DNA of 64,000 nucleotides from Thozetella sp. PMI_491 (lineage: Eukaryota > Ascomycota > Sordariomycetes > Chaetosphaeriales > Chaetosphaeriaceae), in assembly GCA_021432635.1 (NCBI GenBank), contig MU270093.1:124001-188000 (forward strand), in the 5' to 3' direction. Shown piece after piece: positions 34,798 through 48,368 of this stretch. Within the stretch, counting starts at the first letter, position 1. Each line of letters starts with the position of its first letter. The notes under the pieces were generated by a model that made no database searches, was not told where the DNA came from, and saw nothing but the letters and a program-made list of their open reading frames with translations. A program made the translations under genes and the position numbers.

Positions 34798-35767
34798 TTG
34801 GCTTCGTTCTGCCTTCCATCGCGCTTCCATAGTTACCGCCCACGCCTAGGGTTAGATTGTCCAGCTGCAGTCGCCCAGCAGGCAGGGGCGCAGGAATTGA
34901 GCCGATTCAATTGCGGGTACAAGCCTGCTACCAACGGCTCGTCAAGCCAGGCCGGGACTTAACCTTAACATCGCCGCGTTCTGCTCCAGCGCACCCATGT
35001 ACCTACGTCCTGTACCACACAGACGACGATCCTGTCCCAAAGATGCTGCTGCTAGTCGACCCATGATTGCCGGGTCATATCAAGTCTCCTATTAGTAACT
35101 GGACTGCTGAAGCGCCTTAATATGGAAAATACACCACCTGCCCCCCAATTCGGCTGAGGCGTGCGCCCATCACTCCCAGGAGCCCGTCCTACCCAGGCAT
35201 TCAAACACCCCCACCTCTTTAACAAAGAGCAGGTACCCCATGCTCACCCCCTCCATCCTCCTCCTCCTGTGCTGTGAGTTGGAGCCCAAGCTAGCACTAT
35301 CCTGGTCTAGCCTCTCGTCGCTGGTCGGCGGCGACGAGCGCGAGGGCGGGCCGGGGTCGCTGGAATGTGGGAGCTTGGCTCAGAGCCCAATGCCCAGGTA
35401 GCGTCATCTTTCACGATGCCGGAGAGGGCAAGAAGGACAGATCCCGTAGCGACGACCCATATGACATGACCAAGAATGGGATTGGGCCTCCATCCTGTCT
35501 TTGTCTCGTTAGGATTTTCCTCATATCCTCAGCCGCCTGGTAGGGCCTGTCTGACCCCCCTTCCCCCTTTTTCCCGAGCACTGACTACAGCTGTGTCCCC
35601 AAGCTTCCTCCGCTTGGAGCTCTCCCCCATTTAAACACCCTTCAGTCTCTGACAACACACGGACGATGCCCCCTGCGCAAACTAGCAACAGGTATGTCGT
35701 CTGACGGGATGCCGGACGACAACTCAACAAAAACGAGTCTAAAGTGAACCCTGTTCCTTCTCCCCGC

Positions 35768-35831
35768 CCCTGTGCGTGTTTGCCGTTTGTGCGTACATGT
35801 GTGCGTATGTGTGTGTGAGGTGTGTGTGTGC
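35768..35831 (+). repeat. TG-rich microsatellite
   Basis: Imperfect (TG)n with GTGTGCGTATGTGTGTGTG and a second GTGTGTGTG run. Noncoding, in the gene-free interval. Confidence 0.75.
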
Positions 35832-38800
35832 CACGGCACGTCGCCGAAGCCGTTCGCGGAGCTGCAAGACGCGGGGCCACTTGGGCCAGAGCTCCAGTCA
35901 AGACGGCAGCCAATGCATGCGAGGGCGCTCTGTCATTCAGGGTCAGCGCTGTGGGTGCAGCAAGGCCCAGCCAGGCGCATATGCACATGTACGGCAGGTG
36001 GGTGGCCTCGCGTGTCAACGACACGGTGAGTGGTCTGGACGGACCTCTTGGGTGCACTATCGTCCGAATGGTCGCTGCAGGTTGGTTCCTCTTGCATTAC
36101 ATATTGGATCGAAGATGGGAGGAGCAGCCGCCTGCTGCTACTGTGTGGCGCATATCGAGTTTCGTTGTCCATGAAAGTCTCGAGGCGAGGGGAGAACTGA
36201 GCGCAAAATGCCCCAATGCCGGGAGGGGCAAGAGCGAGTCTCGCCCGCTGGCTTCTGGCAACTCGTGCCTCCAGGGCTGAGCACTTCTGGGGGCCTTTGC
36301 GGTGATTGCTCCCGCCCACTCGAAACTCATGTCACCGCATTTTTGCCTTGGAGCCATCCCTCAATCGCAGAGAAATGTTCCCGATTGACCCTCATCTGCA
36401 ATGCATGACGATGGGTCAAGGGTGCAGCCAGCACAGTCGGTGAGCGGGCATGCTAACGCAGCAGACAGGCCCTAGAACGCAGAGCACGTACACTGGGTCA
36501 ACTCCGCCTCCTTCGTGCCCTGCTCAGGTATTTGTTGGACTTTTTTTTTTGGATGGTACCTGCTTCCACATGCAGAGCAGCGCTCGGAGCCCTCGCGCTT
36601 GGATGGTAGATAGTTCAACAGTTCCGGCAAGGTAGTTGAGGGTGGGCGAAGTGCGGGAAACAATCCGAACTGTGTGTTATCCATTGGCCCCATGTCAGCT
36701 TAGAGAAGCGCCATCACCTCGCCCCCTCTCAGGACGAAGGCCAACTTCCCAGAGAAGGAGGAGCCCTGCTGTGGCGTTCCAGCGGACCCTTGATGGCTAT
36801 CATAAGGACCAAATCATATGTCAAGGCCGATTGCCACGGCTGCGACGAGTAGACACTTTTCGAACCCCCCCCTTCCACGTTCTTCCAGGTTCCGCGATGG
36901 CGAGAGGGAACACCCTTGTTCTAGAGAGTGGATGGTTCGATCTGTTTGTTTGAAAGGCATCTTCCGCGGCTGCGTCGGGATTAGCTACCCATGGGTCTCC
37001 CCGTCCAGGGGTTTCCCCTCTCTCCGACACCTTGCCCCTTGAAGCTCGGGGGACGGAGCTGGAAGCCTTCTCCGGAATGGGATTACTACGAACGAGGTCG
37101 GAGACGGCGATGGCTGCGTATCACTACTTGGAAGTCCGGGCTCGGGGCCGCCGCGCGGTATTACATCAGGTTGGGGCGGAGGCTTGGATGTCCTGACCCC
37201 CTGCGGAGAGAGAGGGGGGGGGGGTTCACAGGTCGGCAACAAAAACTTGACAGAGAGCACACGCCCCTACCCCAGGTAAGCCACGGATGGAGTTTACAAT
37301 TTCCGTACCGTTATTGGACACTGTGGCGGCCATGTTTCTCGACGAAACGCTGTCACTGCGAAGAAACATTGAGCGGGACGCCTTCCCCCATATAAGAGTG
37401 GCGAAGAGTGCATACATGTTCGTGTGGGGGCCAACTTGACGGCGGACAAGCCAGGCATGCGCCTCGCACATCCATCCTGCTTGTTTGCTTCCAAGTACCG
37501 GCGGCGATGTGCAATGCAAGATTCCGGCGCGCCTCTACATGCGACATACTGGACCTGCAAGTGCTGCATCTCTGGGGACGCAAGGTCAACTAACCTCAAA
37601 CGTCCAAAAGCCGCCGGCCAGCGGTCGACGACAATTGATGATCGGCACCAGGACATGGCTCGTAAAGTGAATCTCTGATCAGACAAGCCCGAACTAGAAA
37701 GAGCGCGTTCTTGGCTCTTGGGCGCCGAATTGATCGCAACCAGCTTCCCCGATGAGATTGTCCGACGCTGGGGGGGGGTCTGACCACTCCTTGCCGCCTG
37801 GGTTTTCAGCACCATCGACGCCGGGAGCTTTGTCTGAACAGACTCCGGAATCCAAGGATGGCTACTCTTCCCCCCTCATCATCCCCTTGCTCACTCGCAC
37901 GGGAGGAAGGGTGAGACCGGGGGTAGCGAGGCATCGGATCGAATCAGCACGCTCGGGGCTCACCAACAGCGAGTAGGGCGAAATGACTCCATCTGCCACA
38001 TTAAGGACAGACGCCAGAGATTGCAAGGGTCCATGTCCTAGTCCGAGACCGGGAAAAAGAAAGAATGAGGCTATCACGAGCATTCGATCAACGGCCATGA
38101 CCAGTCGGAGTCAGTCAATGGCTCTTACAGGTTGACAACGTGGCACCTAGAGGCTCGTGCCACTTCATCCTCCTCGAATGGAAAAAAAAGGGGGAGAGGG
38201 GCGTTCCGCGAACCGTCGTAAGTCGTGGCCCCCGGAGACTGGCCGGGATCGAGCCACTTGATTGTCGTGGCTTGTGGTTGGTAGATACCGCCAGGCCGAG
38301 CATTTCATCCCGTTCTCGTTTCATCCACCAAATGTTGAACACGTTCAGCCACACGGGAACGGCGTCAACCGCGCCTCACGCCCATGAGACCAGGAGGGCA
38401 GGATGGACCAAGTCAGTCGCGCAGCCAGGTCGCCGTGCTTCCCGATTCCTCTTGGCCTCGTGAGTGCTATCCCTAGGTTGGAATCGGGGCTGGGATCCTG
38501 TCTCAAGTCGACGATCCGAAGGGTTGGGGGAGGCTGTGGATTTGCGGCGAGGGAGGACGCGGGCTGGGAGGGGTTGGGAGGGGAGGGACGGGACCCAGAG
38601 CAAGCAATGGGCCATCCCCTCTTTCGCATCTTCGCATTGACGAACTTCAGGTGCCGGCAGTGCGCTGGGATCTTCCAGCACGGCCAACATCTTAACACGA
38701 TCTTCCTATGGGAAGGGGCTCTCGCGCGGGCCCAGCAGCAACGGCTAGTGGCCTCGCGGGGCCTCGCTCCCCCTCCTTAACTTTGCACCTTCCCCAAAAC

Positions 38801-41213
38801 CTTGGGTACAGCAGCTAAGGTGCCTTTATCTTTAGCCCAATGCAAGATCGGTAAGGAAAAGAAACAGGGGTCGATTTATGCCGCGTCTCGTCACGTTCCG
38901 TTTTTCTTTTCGGCCCACTAGCCTAGAGCGTCCTCTGATCTTCCGTTTCGATCCGCGAGCACAGCCCTCTTGGCTCATGTCGCCTGTTCCCTTGCAGGCC
39001 CTGACAGGAAGAGGGAAGGCTACCGCGTACGTCTTGTTTCTAGTCCTCTCCGGCGCAATCTCTCGCTCACCTTCTTGAGACGACAGGGCCACTCGGACGT
39101 CGGAAGACAAGGAGAGACAGGCAGGGAGCTAGGCCACGGCGCATCCCCTTCCCGCCCCCCATCCTGGATGGGCATGCACAACAGCCGCGCCTTCCCACCT
39201 TGCCACTCCATTGCGCAGGTGCGCCTCCCCCACTCGCCATGCCATGCCCGTCCCCCGCGACAGTCGTCGTGCAGTGAATGTTGTCCACCAAATGCACAGT
39301 CGACTTGAGCCTCATCTTATGCATGACATTTTGGCCGCGCTGCCACCTTTCAGCAGCATGTCTCGACGCAGCCCGCTTGACCTCCCGCCTATATTCCTAG
39401 GCGATATGTGTTTTTGCCCCTAAGCGATTGATTAATCGACCCTCTGGATCCCGGTTGAATTGCACCGGCCCAGGTTTTCAGCAATACCTGGCCGGACATT
39501 ATCGAGATGTCGGACATTTGATTCGGGCGCGTGAGCCAATGCCGATCTGGCTGTTACAGCGCCCCCTCCGTGTGCCTGGGTAAGGCGACAGGAAGGCCCC
39601 CATGGAGACGTAGCAAGTATCTATTTTGCATACCCTCCATTCCGGCCCATATCAGTCGGAGCCCTGTCAATAGTAGTCAGCCCCGAGCGTCTCGGGGCAA
39701 AGGCGCCCTTGGGAGGGGTTCGAAAGTTTGAACACTGGGTGTCAGCTTGGAGGGCCTGGTTGGCCCGGTCAGATGATTCCTTCCGATGGACTCGAGGTGG
39801 CGCTCGCCAAAGGGAGGGGAGACGGCCGAGAGAATCTCGCCCACATGTCAAACGTCGTGGTCTTCGATCCGAAACGACACATATGACATCGAGCGCCGGC
39901 CCCTCCCCCTTCCATCCAAGGTTGGAATACATAGTACTCATGGGGCTGAACCGGCGCACACGGGTTGTTGAAAAGGTTACTCTCCTCAGAAGGCCCTTCC
40001 GAGAGCGTTCAGGGTCCGAGGTCATGCGTGTCTCGTGTCTCTTGACATGGGCGGACTGAGACCAGAGCACGAGTAGGCCTCATGCACAATTCCCAACGCG
40101 GCGACTGTTTTTTTAACCATGTACGGTTCGTCGCCGGCTCTGCACCACACCTTCGATGCTCACCGTCCCCTAGGCCGGGAGACCCTGCATCGTGGAGCTA
40201 AATTCTGAGCTATGATGGGCCAGCAGGGATCCCGGCTGACGCTCATGCAAGTGTGAATGCACAGCGGTTAGGTGCTTGTACACCACGTCCTACTTCAAGC
40301 GTATCCAATCAGGTAGCGTACTTGCCTCGCGGGCTCGCTGGGCCGTTCCCGTTACTCCACTCTAGCGTCGCTCCGCCCATCAAAGTCTCATTGCTTCTTA
40401 GGGAAGGGGAGGTTGGGGCGGAGCTTTTTTGTTTTGGTCTCTCAGCATTTTCTGGAAAGAAAATTCAAAGAATAAAAAAAAAAAGGGGGGGAGCGGGTCA
40501 AGAAGACGATTCGTCTCGTTTCTTTCCGCAGGTCTCCTATTGACTAAACTACGGGAGGATCGGGCAGACGTAGGGTGGCTCTAGAACATGAAGGCAAGAA
40601 ACACCTAATCGCAGACTTTATCAAGTGGAACCAAGGTCCTCCTGCCCCCCGCCGAGCCCGCGTTACCCCCTAGGCGAGCACGAGGTGGGAGAGGTTGCCC
40701 AGGCCGAGCCTACTGCTAGCTACATTAGCTTACCCGTTGCTCCCAAGCAAGGGCGTGCACGACCATCCGGAGCTCCCCCAGACTAAAAGGCTCCCCAATG
40801 GTCTCAAGGCGCCATCACTGGGCCATCAGTTGGGACGCCGGCGCCGGGTGGCGACAGCAAACCATCCTGGCAGGTGCCGAAAATAAAATACACTTTGAGG
40901 GTTGTTCAGCTTCTGCTTCCCTCGGATGGGAGGGGAAAGTCACATGAAGATCTGCGCACGCAGTCCAGGTCCGGGCTCCGGTCCCGAGGGGGAACTTTTT
41001 TTAACAGCTTCCCAACCACTAGCATACCCGCCAATTTACAGAGACGAGCTGGCACACGCCGGGAGGCAGACGAAAACGCAATTCTCGGTGGATATCCCGT
41101 AATCCGTTGGCAGAATGGCGTCGGGCCTTGTCGCTTGTTGCCTTGTCCACAAATCTGCCTCTCCGCTTCACTACCAGGATCCCTCACCCCTCTCTTCTCT
41201 TTCCTCCCTTGCT

Positions 41214-41230
41214 CCCCCCCCCCCCCCCCC
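41214..41230 (+). repeat. C17 homopolymer
   Basis: Seventeen consecutive C residues, the longest of many C-tracts between 31 and 48 kb. Length may be affected by sequencing error. Confidence 0.85.
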
Positions 41231-44200
41231 TCCGAGTCGTAATCGGTCGCTGGGAGGATGGATATCGCCCAGGGGGGCAAGGGCGTGAGGGACACTTCCT
41301 GGTGGTCGAAGAGGGTCGCGGTTGCACGGTATGGTACACCTGGCTATGCCTAGCCCTTCGGGTTTGGCTTTATCGTCCCGCGCCAGCCTCCATTCGAGTG
41401 TGGTAACGAAACCGCTCCGCAATCAACCCAATCATCGCCCACCACGTCTCGAGCCCACACTACACACCACCACACCACCGACCACTGACCAGCTCATTCT
41501 CGCTAGTGGGTCCGACGCCTGGCCACTTGCCCCCCCCGGAGCGAAGAGGGAGGGAGAAAAAAAGACTCTCCAGGCCGAGCCCCTCTGGACGCTATCTCAC
41601 TCATTACACGTACCGTCCAATGGGTGCCCCTATCACAAGGGGCCTGTCGGGTTGACCTGCTATCCTGTCCTCCCCATTGAGGATATTTTCCATATATGCT
41701 GCCTGAGGCTAGTCGGGATCTCTCTTTTTTTTGCTCTCGCCTTTCAGCGATCCTCCCGCGTGGACACCCTCGGGGTGCGACTTGTCATGCAAATCATAGC
41801 TACCGCGGGTTCCCACACCCCCTCGTAGCCCATCCTATTCGTTGATGGGCCTGCATGTGCGGACCGTTTTCCGCCCTACATGGAAAGCCAGGATTTGGAG
41901 CGATGGAACACGATGGTGGAGGAGTGGGGAGCTGTGAGAGGTGTGGCGTCAGTCTCGTCAGAGCTAGCCCTTTGTGCCTTTCTCACCAGAATGAGAGGCT
42001 ACCGAGCGGCCAAGTGGTGCTACAGGCAAGGCACTCTGCAGGGAAGCAGGTGTACTACCTACACTAGACACAAGGTCCGCTGCCACAGCAAACCGCTTGT
42101 GTCTAGATATCAGCTGCACCCATGTCAAGCAAGGGAGGAGGGCAAGAGGGGAGAGAGGTGGGGGAGCGAAGGTTCCGACGCCTGCTGAGCATTGCATTGT
42201 CGTCGCCGACGATGAGGTAGCCTGATGCCAAATCAGCAGCTGGGCCCGAAGGCCACCAACGAACACGATGCCAATATTGCGGGTTGGAGGTCCAATAACC
42301 GGGCGCAACCCGATGGGAGGGCTGCACGACGGCGACAGGTTCTGGACTTCGGCCTCGGGCTACGCTTGGAGACCTGGACCATGACGAATTTACCCAGTTT
42401 TGCCTTTCATATCGGGCAATATCGACCTCGTCTCCAACCCTGGATTCTTCCAGCGTCGGCGCCCAGTCGAACCCGTCTTCTTGGTCTCCATGGCTGCAAA
42501 GACCCGTAAAATCTGCGCTCGCTGGCCTTGCTCCTGCGTGTGCAGGTCCTCTAGCTTGGATGCTCCCTCTCTCCTTGCGTTCGGGGCCTCGCTAGCGGCT
42601 CTGGGAGCCCCGGGTCGGTCGAACACCGATTCTGACCTCCATCTAGTAGCATCCTTTCCCCCCATCCCCTCCGTCTACGAACCGTGTCTATCGAGGTCCC
42701 AGCTATCATCTACTACTCCCCCATCGCCGCTTGGAGGGGCGGGGCCCGCGAGACGGAGAGCTCTGAGGCTCCAAAGCTATACTTGCCTAGAGGAATCCCT
42801 CACACTGTGCAGGCTCTGGGTCAAAATCCGCTTTGGGTCTAGCTGGACCCTCACCGCTCTTTCGCTCATGAATAAAGATACCCCCCCCCTAGCCTTGTGC
42901 GATAATAGTAGAGGCTACGGACGAGAGCTGGCCCACCCTGGAACAGAAAAATCAGCTCGGACCAGAACGGTTTCTTGTCGAAGAGCCAATGGTCAGCCAC
43001 ATGAGGAGGGGGCAAGGAAAGCTCCCGCCAGCTGCTCCACCAGAGATGGGCAAGGCCATGTCTGTCCGCTGCTCAGTGCCCGCTTCGGGGTTTCTCGCAG
43101 AAGACGGTGTCAAGCTCTTGCGCCCGCACAAGCCCTCGCGATTTCTCTCGGGCGCTCCGTCGGAGCCCTTAGGCTGAGAGTGACCAACAAACGGCCCGCA
43201 CGCGGCGCCGGCGACGCCTCGGTCCAGAAGAGGGTGACCACAGACGCGGGAATGACCTGCCCTTTGGCGAACTGGACGGCGGAAGCGAGCCCTATCAGCG
43301 GGGGTCGCCAGCGCAGGCAGCGCTTCCGCGGTGTCGATCCCTGTGCCCGAGAGTGCAATCCCGCCTCGCCCTCGGCAGCCACACCACAAACCACGCAGAA
43401 CGCAGCGCAGGGAGGAACTCAACCCAGACTTCACGTGGACGTCAGCCCGGATGGTAGACAAAGCTGGCCAGGCACCCTAGGATGTTGAGGGGAAGATCCT
43501 TTCCCGCTTCCTGCAAAGGAATCTGAGTATGTATCGGCTAGCACCCGGCCTATGGTCAGCAAATCTAGCCAGACTAGAGGGCGGCACGCTGCTCAGCAGC
43601 CAGGGCATGCCGGCATGTAGGTAGTCCTTTCCCACTCTTCTCTTTCCGCCTGCTACTGCTACTGTACCTACGTGCTCACTTGGCCCACTCGGTCCCCGCC
43701 CCCGCTCTGAGTTTGGTCTGGACCTCGTCCATCCATCTCCTTGGCCGTGGCCCCGTCCGTCCTCCCCATTCTTAGCTAGGAGCTATATGATGATGACGAC
43801 GATGACAGCCCGCCCACCAAGGCGTCTTCCCTGGAAGGAATCGAAGGACTGAGGAGGTGCGTGAGACATCTGACGAAACACACAAAAAGACGCGACTCGT
43901 CGTCGTACGACACTCCAAGGCCCGTTGATATATTGAATTCTTGCCCAACCCGGCCCATTGTCTTACTGAGGGCCGACCCAGCCACTCAAATTGGTTAATT
44001 GGCGTTGCTGCTGTGGAGCGCGAGGCTTGCAAGGGCCTCGCTGATCGCGAAGTGCGAATCCTTTTCGTTTCCTCCCCTCCCCCCCCTCCACCCTCCCCCC
44101 TGCTGCTTCTGCTTGCGCGCTGCGCTGCGAGCTGCGAGCCCACCCTGCGGCTGCGGTCCCTGCCCTCTCCCCCTGCAAGTCAACCGTCAGTGACCCTCTT

Positions 44201-47200
44201 AGTCCGAGGCAGTGGCCGCCTGCACAGCAGCTCCCTCATGCCATGCCAACACGGATGCCGGGTTACTGCATTGGTAGCTTCGCTGGGGTCATGTACAATG
44301 GTCGATCTCTGGCCCTCAGGTGCATATCGACTGTCCTACCCACGCCCAGCCCGTACAAACCACGATAGGTGAGCCAGGCAAAAGCTCGGCTGCGTAGGCA
44401 GGCGCATGATCTCCCCGAGCATACATAGGGCATAGAGAACGGTATGTGCATAGATCGAGCAGCAACCAGAGGCCGGGGGAGGGGGGGCCTGTTGCGGCAG
44501 CGCCATCGCCGTACATATCTGCACTCCTTCGCATCGGGATGTGGCATGCGGCCCTCTTGAACATGGGGCCTGGGGAAGGATCATGTACGATTGTACAGAT
44601 TATCTTCTCGCACATGGGTAGCGCCCGTCCCTACAGTCCGACTAGCGTTCGGGTCGCTCCCCCGCACACACCTATATACATTTGCGTGCTGTCGGTATCC
44701 TAAAGCGAGGAGCAAGCTACTCGATCAAGCAATAGCCCGCGCCTGGGGCGGGCCAAGGGTCCCATCGACACACAGCATCGCGCCGCTGCTTCGCCGTGGT
44801 GGTGCAAGCAGGAGCTTCCTACAGCGATTGGCCTATGAACCGTTGCTCTCTTCGCACACGACGAGCAACGGCCCGGCGCAGGGCATGCACAAGGCGACTT
44901 CCGCGAGCCTTCGGCCGGGGACTTCGATGGCACAAACCCCACCTCGCTCCAAGACAAGGAGGTCTCGGCTTGTTGATGGTGCGCGCTACCCATGTCTCTT
45001 GAGACACCTCACCCATGCCATTCTCAACCTAGGCGGGCAGCACGGCCGGAGCTGATGGGGGGTCGCCTACGACGGAGGGAGGGAGGGGAGGAAGAGGCTG
45101 GGCTTTTTTTGCGACCTCCTCCTCCGTTCCCTCCTAGTAATTTTCGCCATAATCCGATAGTGTCCAGGGGTCCTTGCTGAGAGGGGGTGAGGAATGGCGG
45201 GGGCCGAGGAGGGGGGGAGATGAGGGCAAATCATCTCTTCTCTCTCTCTGCGTCACAAAGACCAGGCAGGCGGCGGCGTCCGTCTTGTCCGCCTCCCGGG
45301 GATTCGAGAGCCACACACAGATGCGCGTAGCCCGGTGCAGATGGGACACACGACCAGACGCAAGTATGATATGCAGATGTACTGTCCCCTTCTTTTTTTT
45401 CCCTGTGTGCTTGCTTCTTGCCTTACCCTCGCGCATGATCCCAGTTTAGGAGCCGGACTTCTGGGAATAAGACGTTCGTGGGTTTCGCGGGTGCTCCCAC
45501 CGCTTCCGTTTCCTGTTTTCTGTTTCCCATTTGTATGACCAACGCGAATCGAACCCGTCGCTCCCCCCCCCGTCACTCTCACCCCCTCAGGGCTCAAGGG
45601 GGGGGTGGACGGGGGGGCCGTCCTTCGCGAAAGGCGACGCACCTACACACACATACACGACTCAAGCTCACATCGCATCAGATCATGAACCCTTGCCTCC
45701 CTCCCCGCCTCCTCTTCTACGACCCCTTCCTACCCCCCTCCCCCTCCTTTACTCCGGTCGTCTTTTCCAACCTTTGAATCCCAGCACACAGTACGAGGAT
45801 ACGGTACCCGGGCCAATTGCCTATCTTCGAACTGCATCCCACGTTGGCAGGCTCCTGCCTGCTGTTTCTCCTCACATCATCCCTGCCGTTTGCGCGGGTA
45901 TCCCATGAGGGACGGGTGGAAGATAGACTGGCATTAGGCGCCGTCATGCCGTTCCGGGCCCCACCGCCGGCTAGACTGCACTATCACAGCCTCGACCAGG
46001 TGGGTGGGAAAAACGCAGCCCGTATTTATCCAGGTAGGTCTTAGCCGTCCCGGGTGGGGGGAAGGAAGGTGCACTTGGGTGCCCTTAGTGCCCTTGCGAT
46101 AGGGGACGTCGCAGGAGTGCGGGAATGCTCGGACTTCGGTCGATATGGCACTAGATGAGTGTGAGTATATTCGGCTCCTCGAGGTTGAGGGAAATTTGCA
46201 GTTCCAGCCCGCCTGCCCAACAACACCTTCCCTCTTCCACTTTTGCTATTGATGGAGGAGATCCGTACCACAGGTATCGGAACCCCAGTGCAATCACGTC
46301 TACGTACGTACATGGCTCGCCACGGGCTCCATCCATCGGGGCACCAGGAGCTAGGGTTCCTATCTGGCACCTGCTCCAAACAAAACACCTCAGGGAGGCG
46401 AGGCCGCAGCCAAGAGGGACCCTAGCCTGACGTGATGTTGCCTCTCCACACCACGAAGCTAGCGGACGGGAGGGGAGGGAGAGGCCTGAGTGCCACCACC
46501 TCGTCCTTCTCGAGAGGGCCAAGCTTTGGTGATACGTCGAGCGGACGGGCCTCGCCCACCCTCCCCTTGTCATTCATGCGACCGATGCCGCTAGATGACA
46601 GCCCCGTGGTCTCCAGAGGGAGATCGCTGGCAGGGGCGGCCAAGTCCAACATGGATCGTGCTAAAATAGGTAGGTATTCAGAGCGCGTGGTCTACAATCT
46701 GTCTGTTGCTCCCTTGCGTAGATGCCCACGAGAGGCAAATGGGGATTAGAGGTGCATGAACGCCTGGGACGGGCATGATTAGTTGCGGGCATTATACCTC
46801 ACAGCCGCCAGCGGTCCCGCCCTTGCCTTGGGAGGGGTGGGATGGGTGGTGCGCCGGGAGGCCCGCTGGGGGATCCCCATCGGCCCAGGTTTGTCGTCCA
46901 GTTGCATGAACTACTGTCGCCGTCGACCTTCCCGCCCCGGCGACATGATGATCGTGCTGCAGTCGGGGATGCACGTCACACCACGAGTCCAGTGCTTTAA
47001 GGTTGAGTTGCAGGAAATGGGGCAGTGGGTTATGTGGGATGCTGGCTGCTTTGGAGCATAGGAGAGGCAATGGCAGGAAACATCGTGAAAACGCGACAGA
47101 GCATAGCATAGACCATGACGCCAATCGCACTTGCATCTTCCCACCCTCCTCTCCCGCCCATTCCCCCCCCCCCTTTTCCCCCAGTCAGTCATACACACAC

Positions 47201-48368
47201 CAGGACAAACATAGCGAGGCGCCTGCATAAAAGGCCAAAACGTGGGGTAGCAATGTGTCTGAGTGAGCAGCCGTCTATTCAAGACTCTGTGGGCTGCTAT
47301 GGGTAACACGCCTTGTTTCGACCGCCGGACAATCATTCCCAAGCTGTGACTGGCAGGTATGTAAATAGCACATCGGGGCGAGCTGGGGGCTGCAGACCGG
47401 GGGGAACGTGCTTCCCTCCCCAAGAGCGGGCGCACAGTTTTGCTTGTATGTAGCAAGCACGTTGTTTCGCAAAGCGTTGAAAATAGCATCTCTAATTTCA
47501 CTCAACCCTCATCGACCCTTCAGAGTTGTCTCTCGGGGGGTTCTGGAAACGCCAATCATCCGTCAACCATGGAACGGCCAGAGATGGGTCGGTGCCGCTC
47601 GTCACACGTTGTTTTCCTCCACTTGGCCCATTCCCGTCCTTCTCGACCTTCCCTCTACTGCCGCCCGACCCGTAGTAGTAGTACTCGACGACCGAGGGCT
47701 TCGCCGCAGCGGATGCTGGCCTCTGTGCTGGGCCGTCCAAAAGTTCCGGCCGCCGGGCTTCCCCTGGCAGGTTTTCTACTCAGACCTGTCGAATTTTTGG
47801 GGCGGGTTCCCGAGGTGGTGTGGCAGCCTAATCAAAAAGAGCGTGTGCCTCGCATCGGCACTTGCTTTCCTCCCAGCTTACGAGCCGTCGAGGAAGAGAG
47901 AGAGGGGGGGGGGGAGGGGAGAGCAGGCGTCTGATGTTGGTGGTGGTGCGTCGTTGTCTGGTGCCGACCAACTGCGTTTGTGTGCTGCAGCGCACTGCAC
48001 TGCACTACACAGGTGCTCAGGAAGGTGCGCAGGCGCATACAGGCTCCATTCTAGCTAAGGCTCACATGACATCGCGCGGCCCACGAGCGGACAAAGACGC
48101 GCTAGACGTGTCGCAAATGGACCCCGTCGCCGTGCCAGCCGCCTGGCGGGTAAAATTCTCGGTGTTTTTTATCGCGGTGCGGGAGCCTCCAACGTAGTTG
48201 CATCATGAACTGTCTCGAGAAAAGGGCGAGACAAGTGGTACGAAGAGGCGCCTAGTCCTCCCTGGAGAAGAACCCACCCTCCATCGCTTCTAGGCAGTGC
48301 GAATGGCGCATACAGAGTGACCAGCATCGTAAGAACGAAAAGTGAAGCAAAAAAAAAAAGGGGGAAAG

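Larger units (their letters stand above)
29816..48368. other. About 18.5 kb with no supportable protein gene, upstream of StuA
   Basis: Many open frames exist on both strands (longest 42400-43488, plus, 362 codons), but they have no domains, no signal or membrane pattern and overlap other frames equally, as expected in GC-rich noncoding DNA. No tRNA or 5S gene pattern was found. The interval is rich in C- and CT-tracts and in simple repeats. The part nearest 29.8 kb probably contains the long leader and promoter of StuA; the rest may carry distal regulatory DNA or noncoding transcripts. Confidence 0.55.

Noticed and set aside
42400-43488. Open frame of 362 codons on the plus strand
   Set aside because: No domain, signal or membrane pattern; Arg/Ala/Ser/Pro-rich composition typical of chance frames in GC-rich DNA; long frames overlap it on the other strand.
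45536-45566. TTCGATT with flanking GC (minus strand), like a tRNA T-arm
   Set aside because: The T-stem has a mismatch, and no A box, anticodon arm or acceptor stem is found at the required distance.
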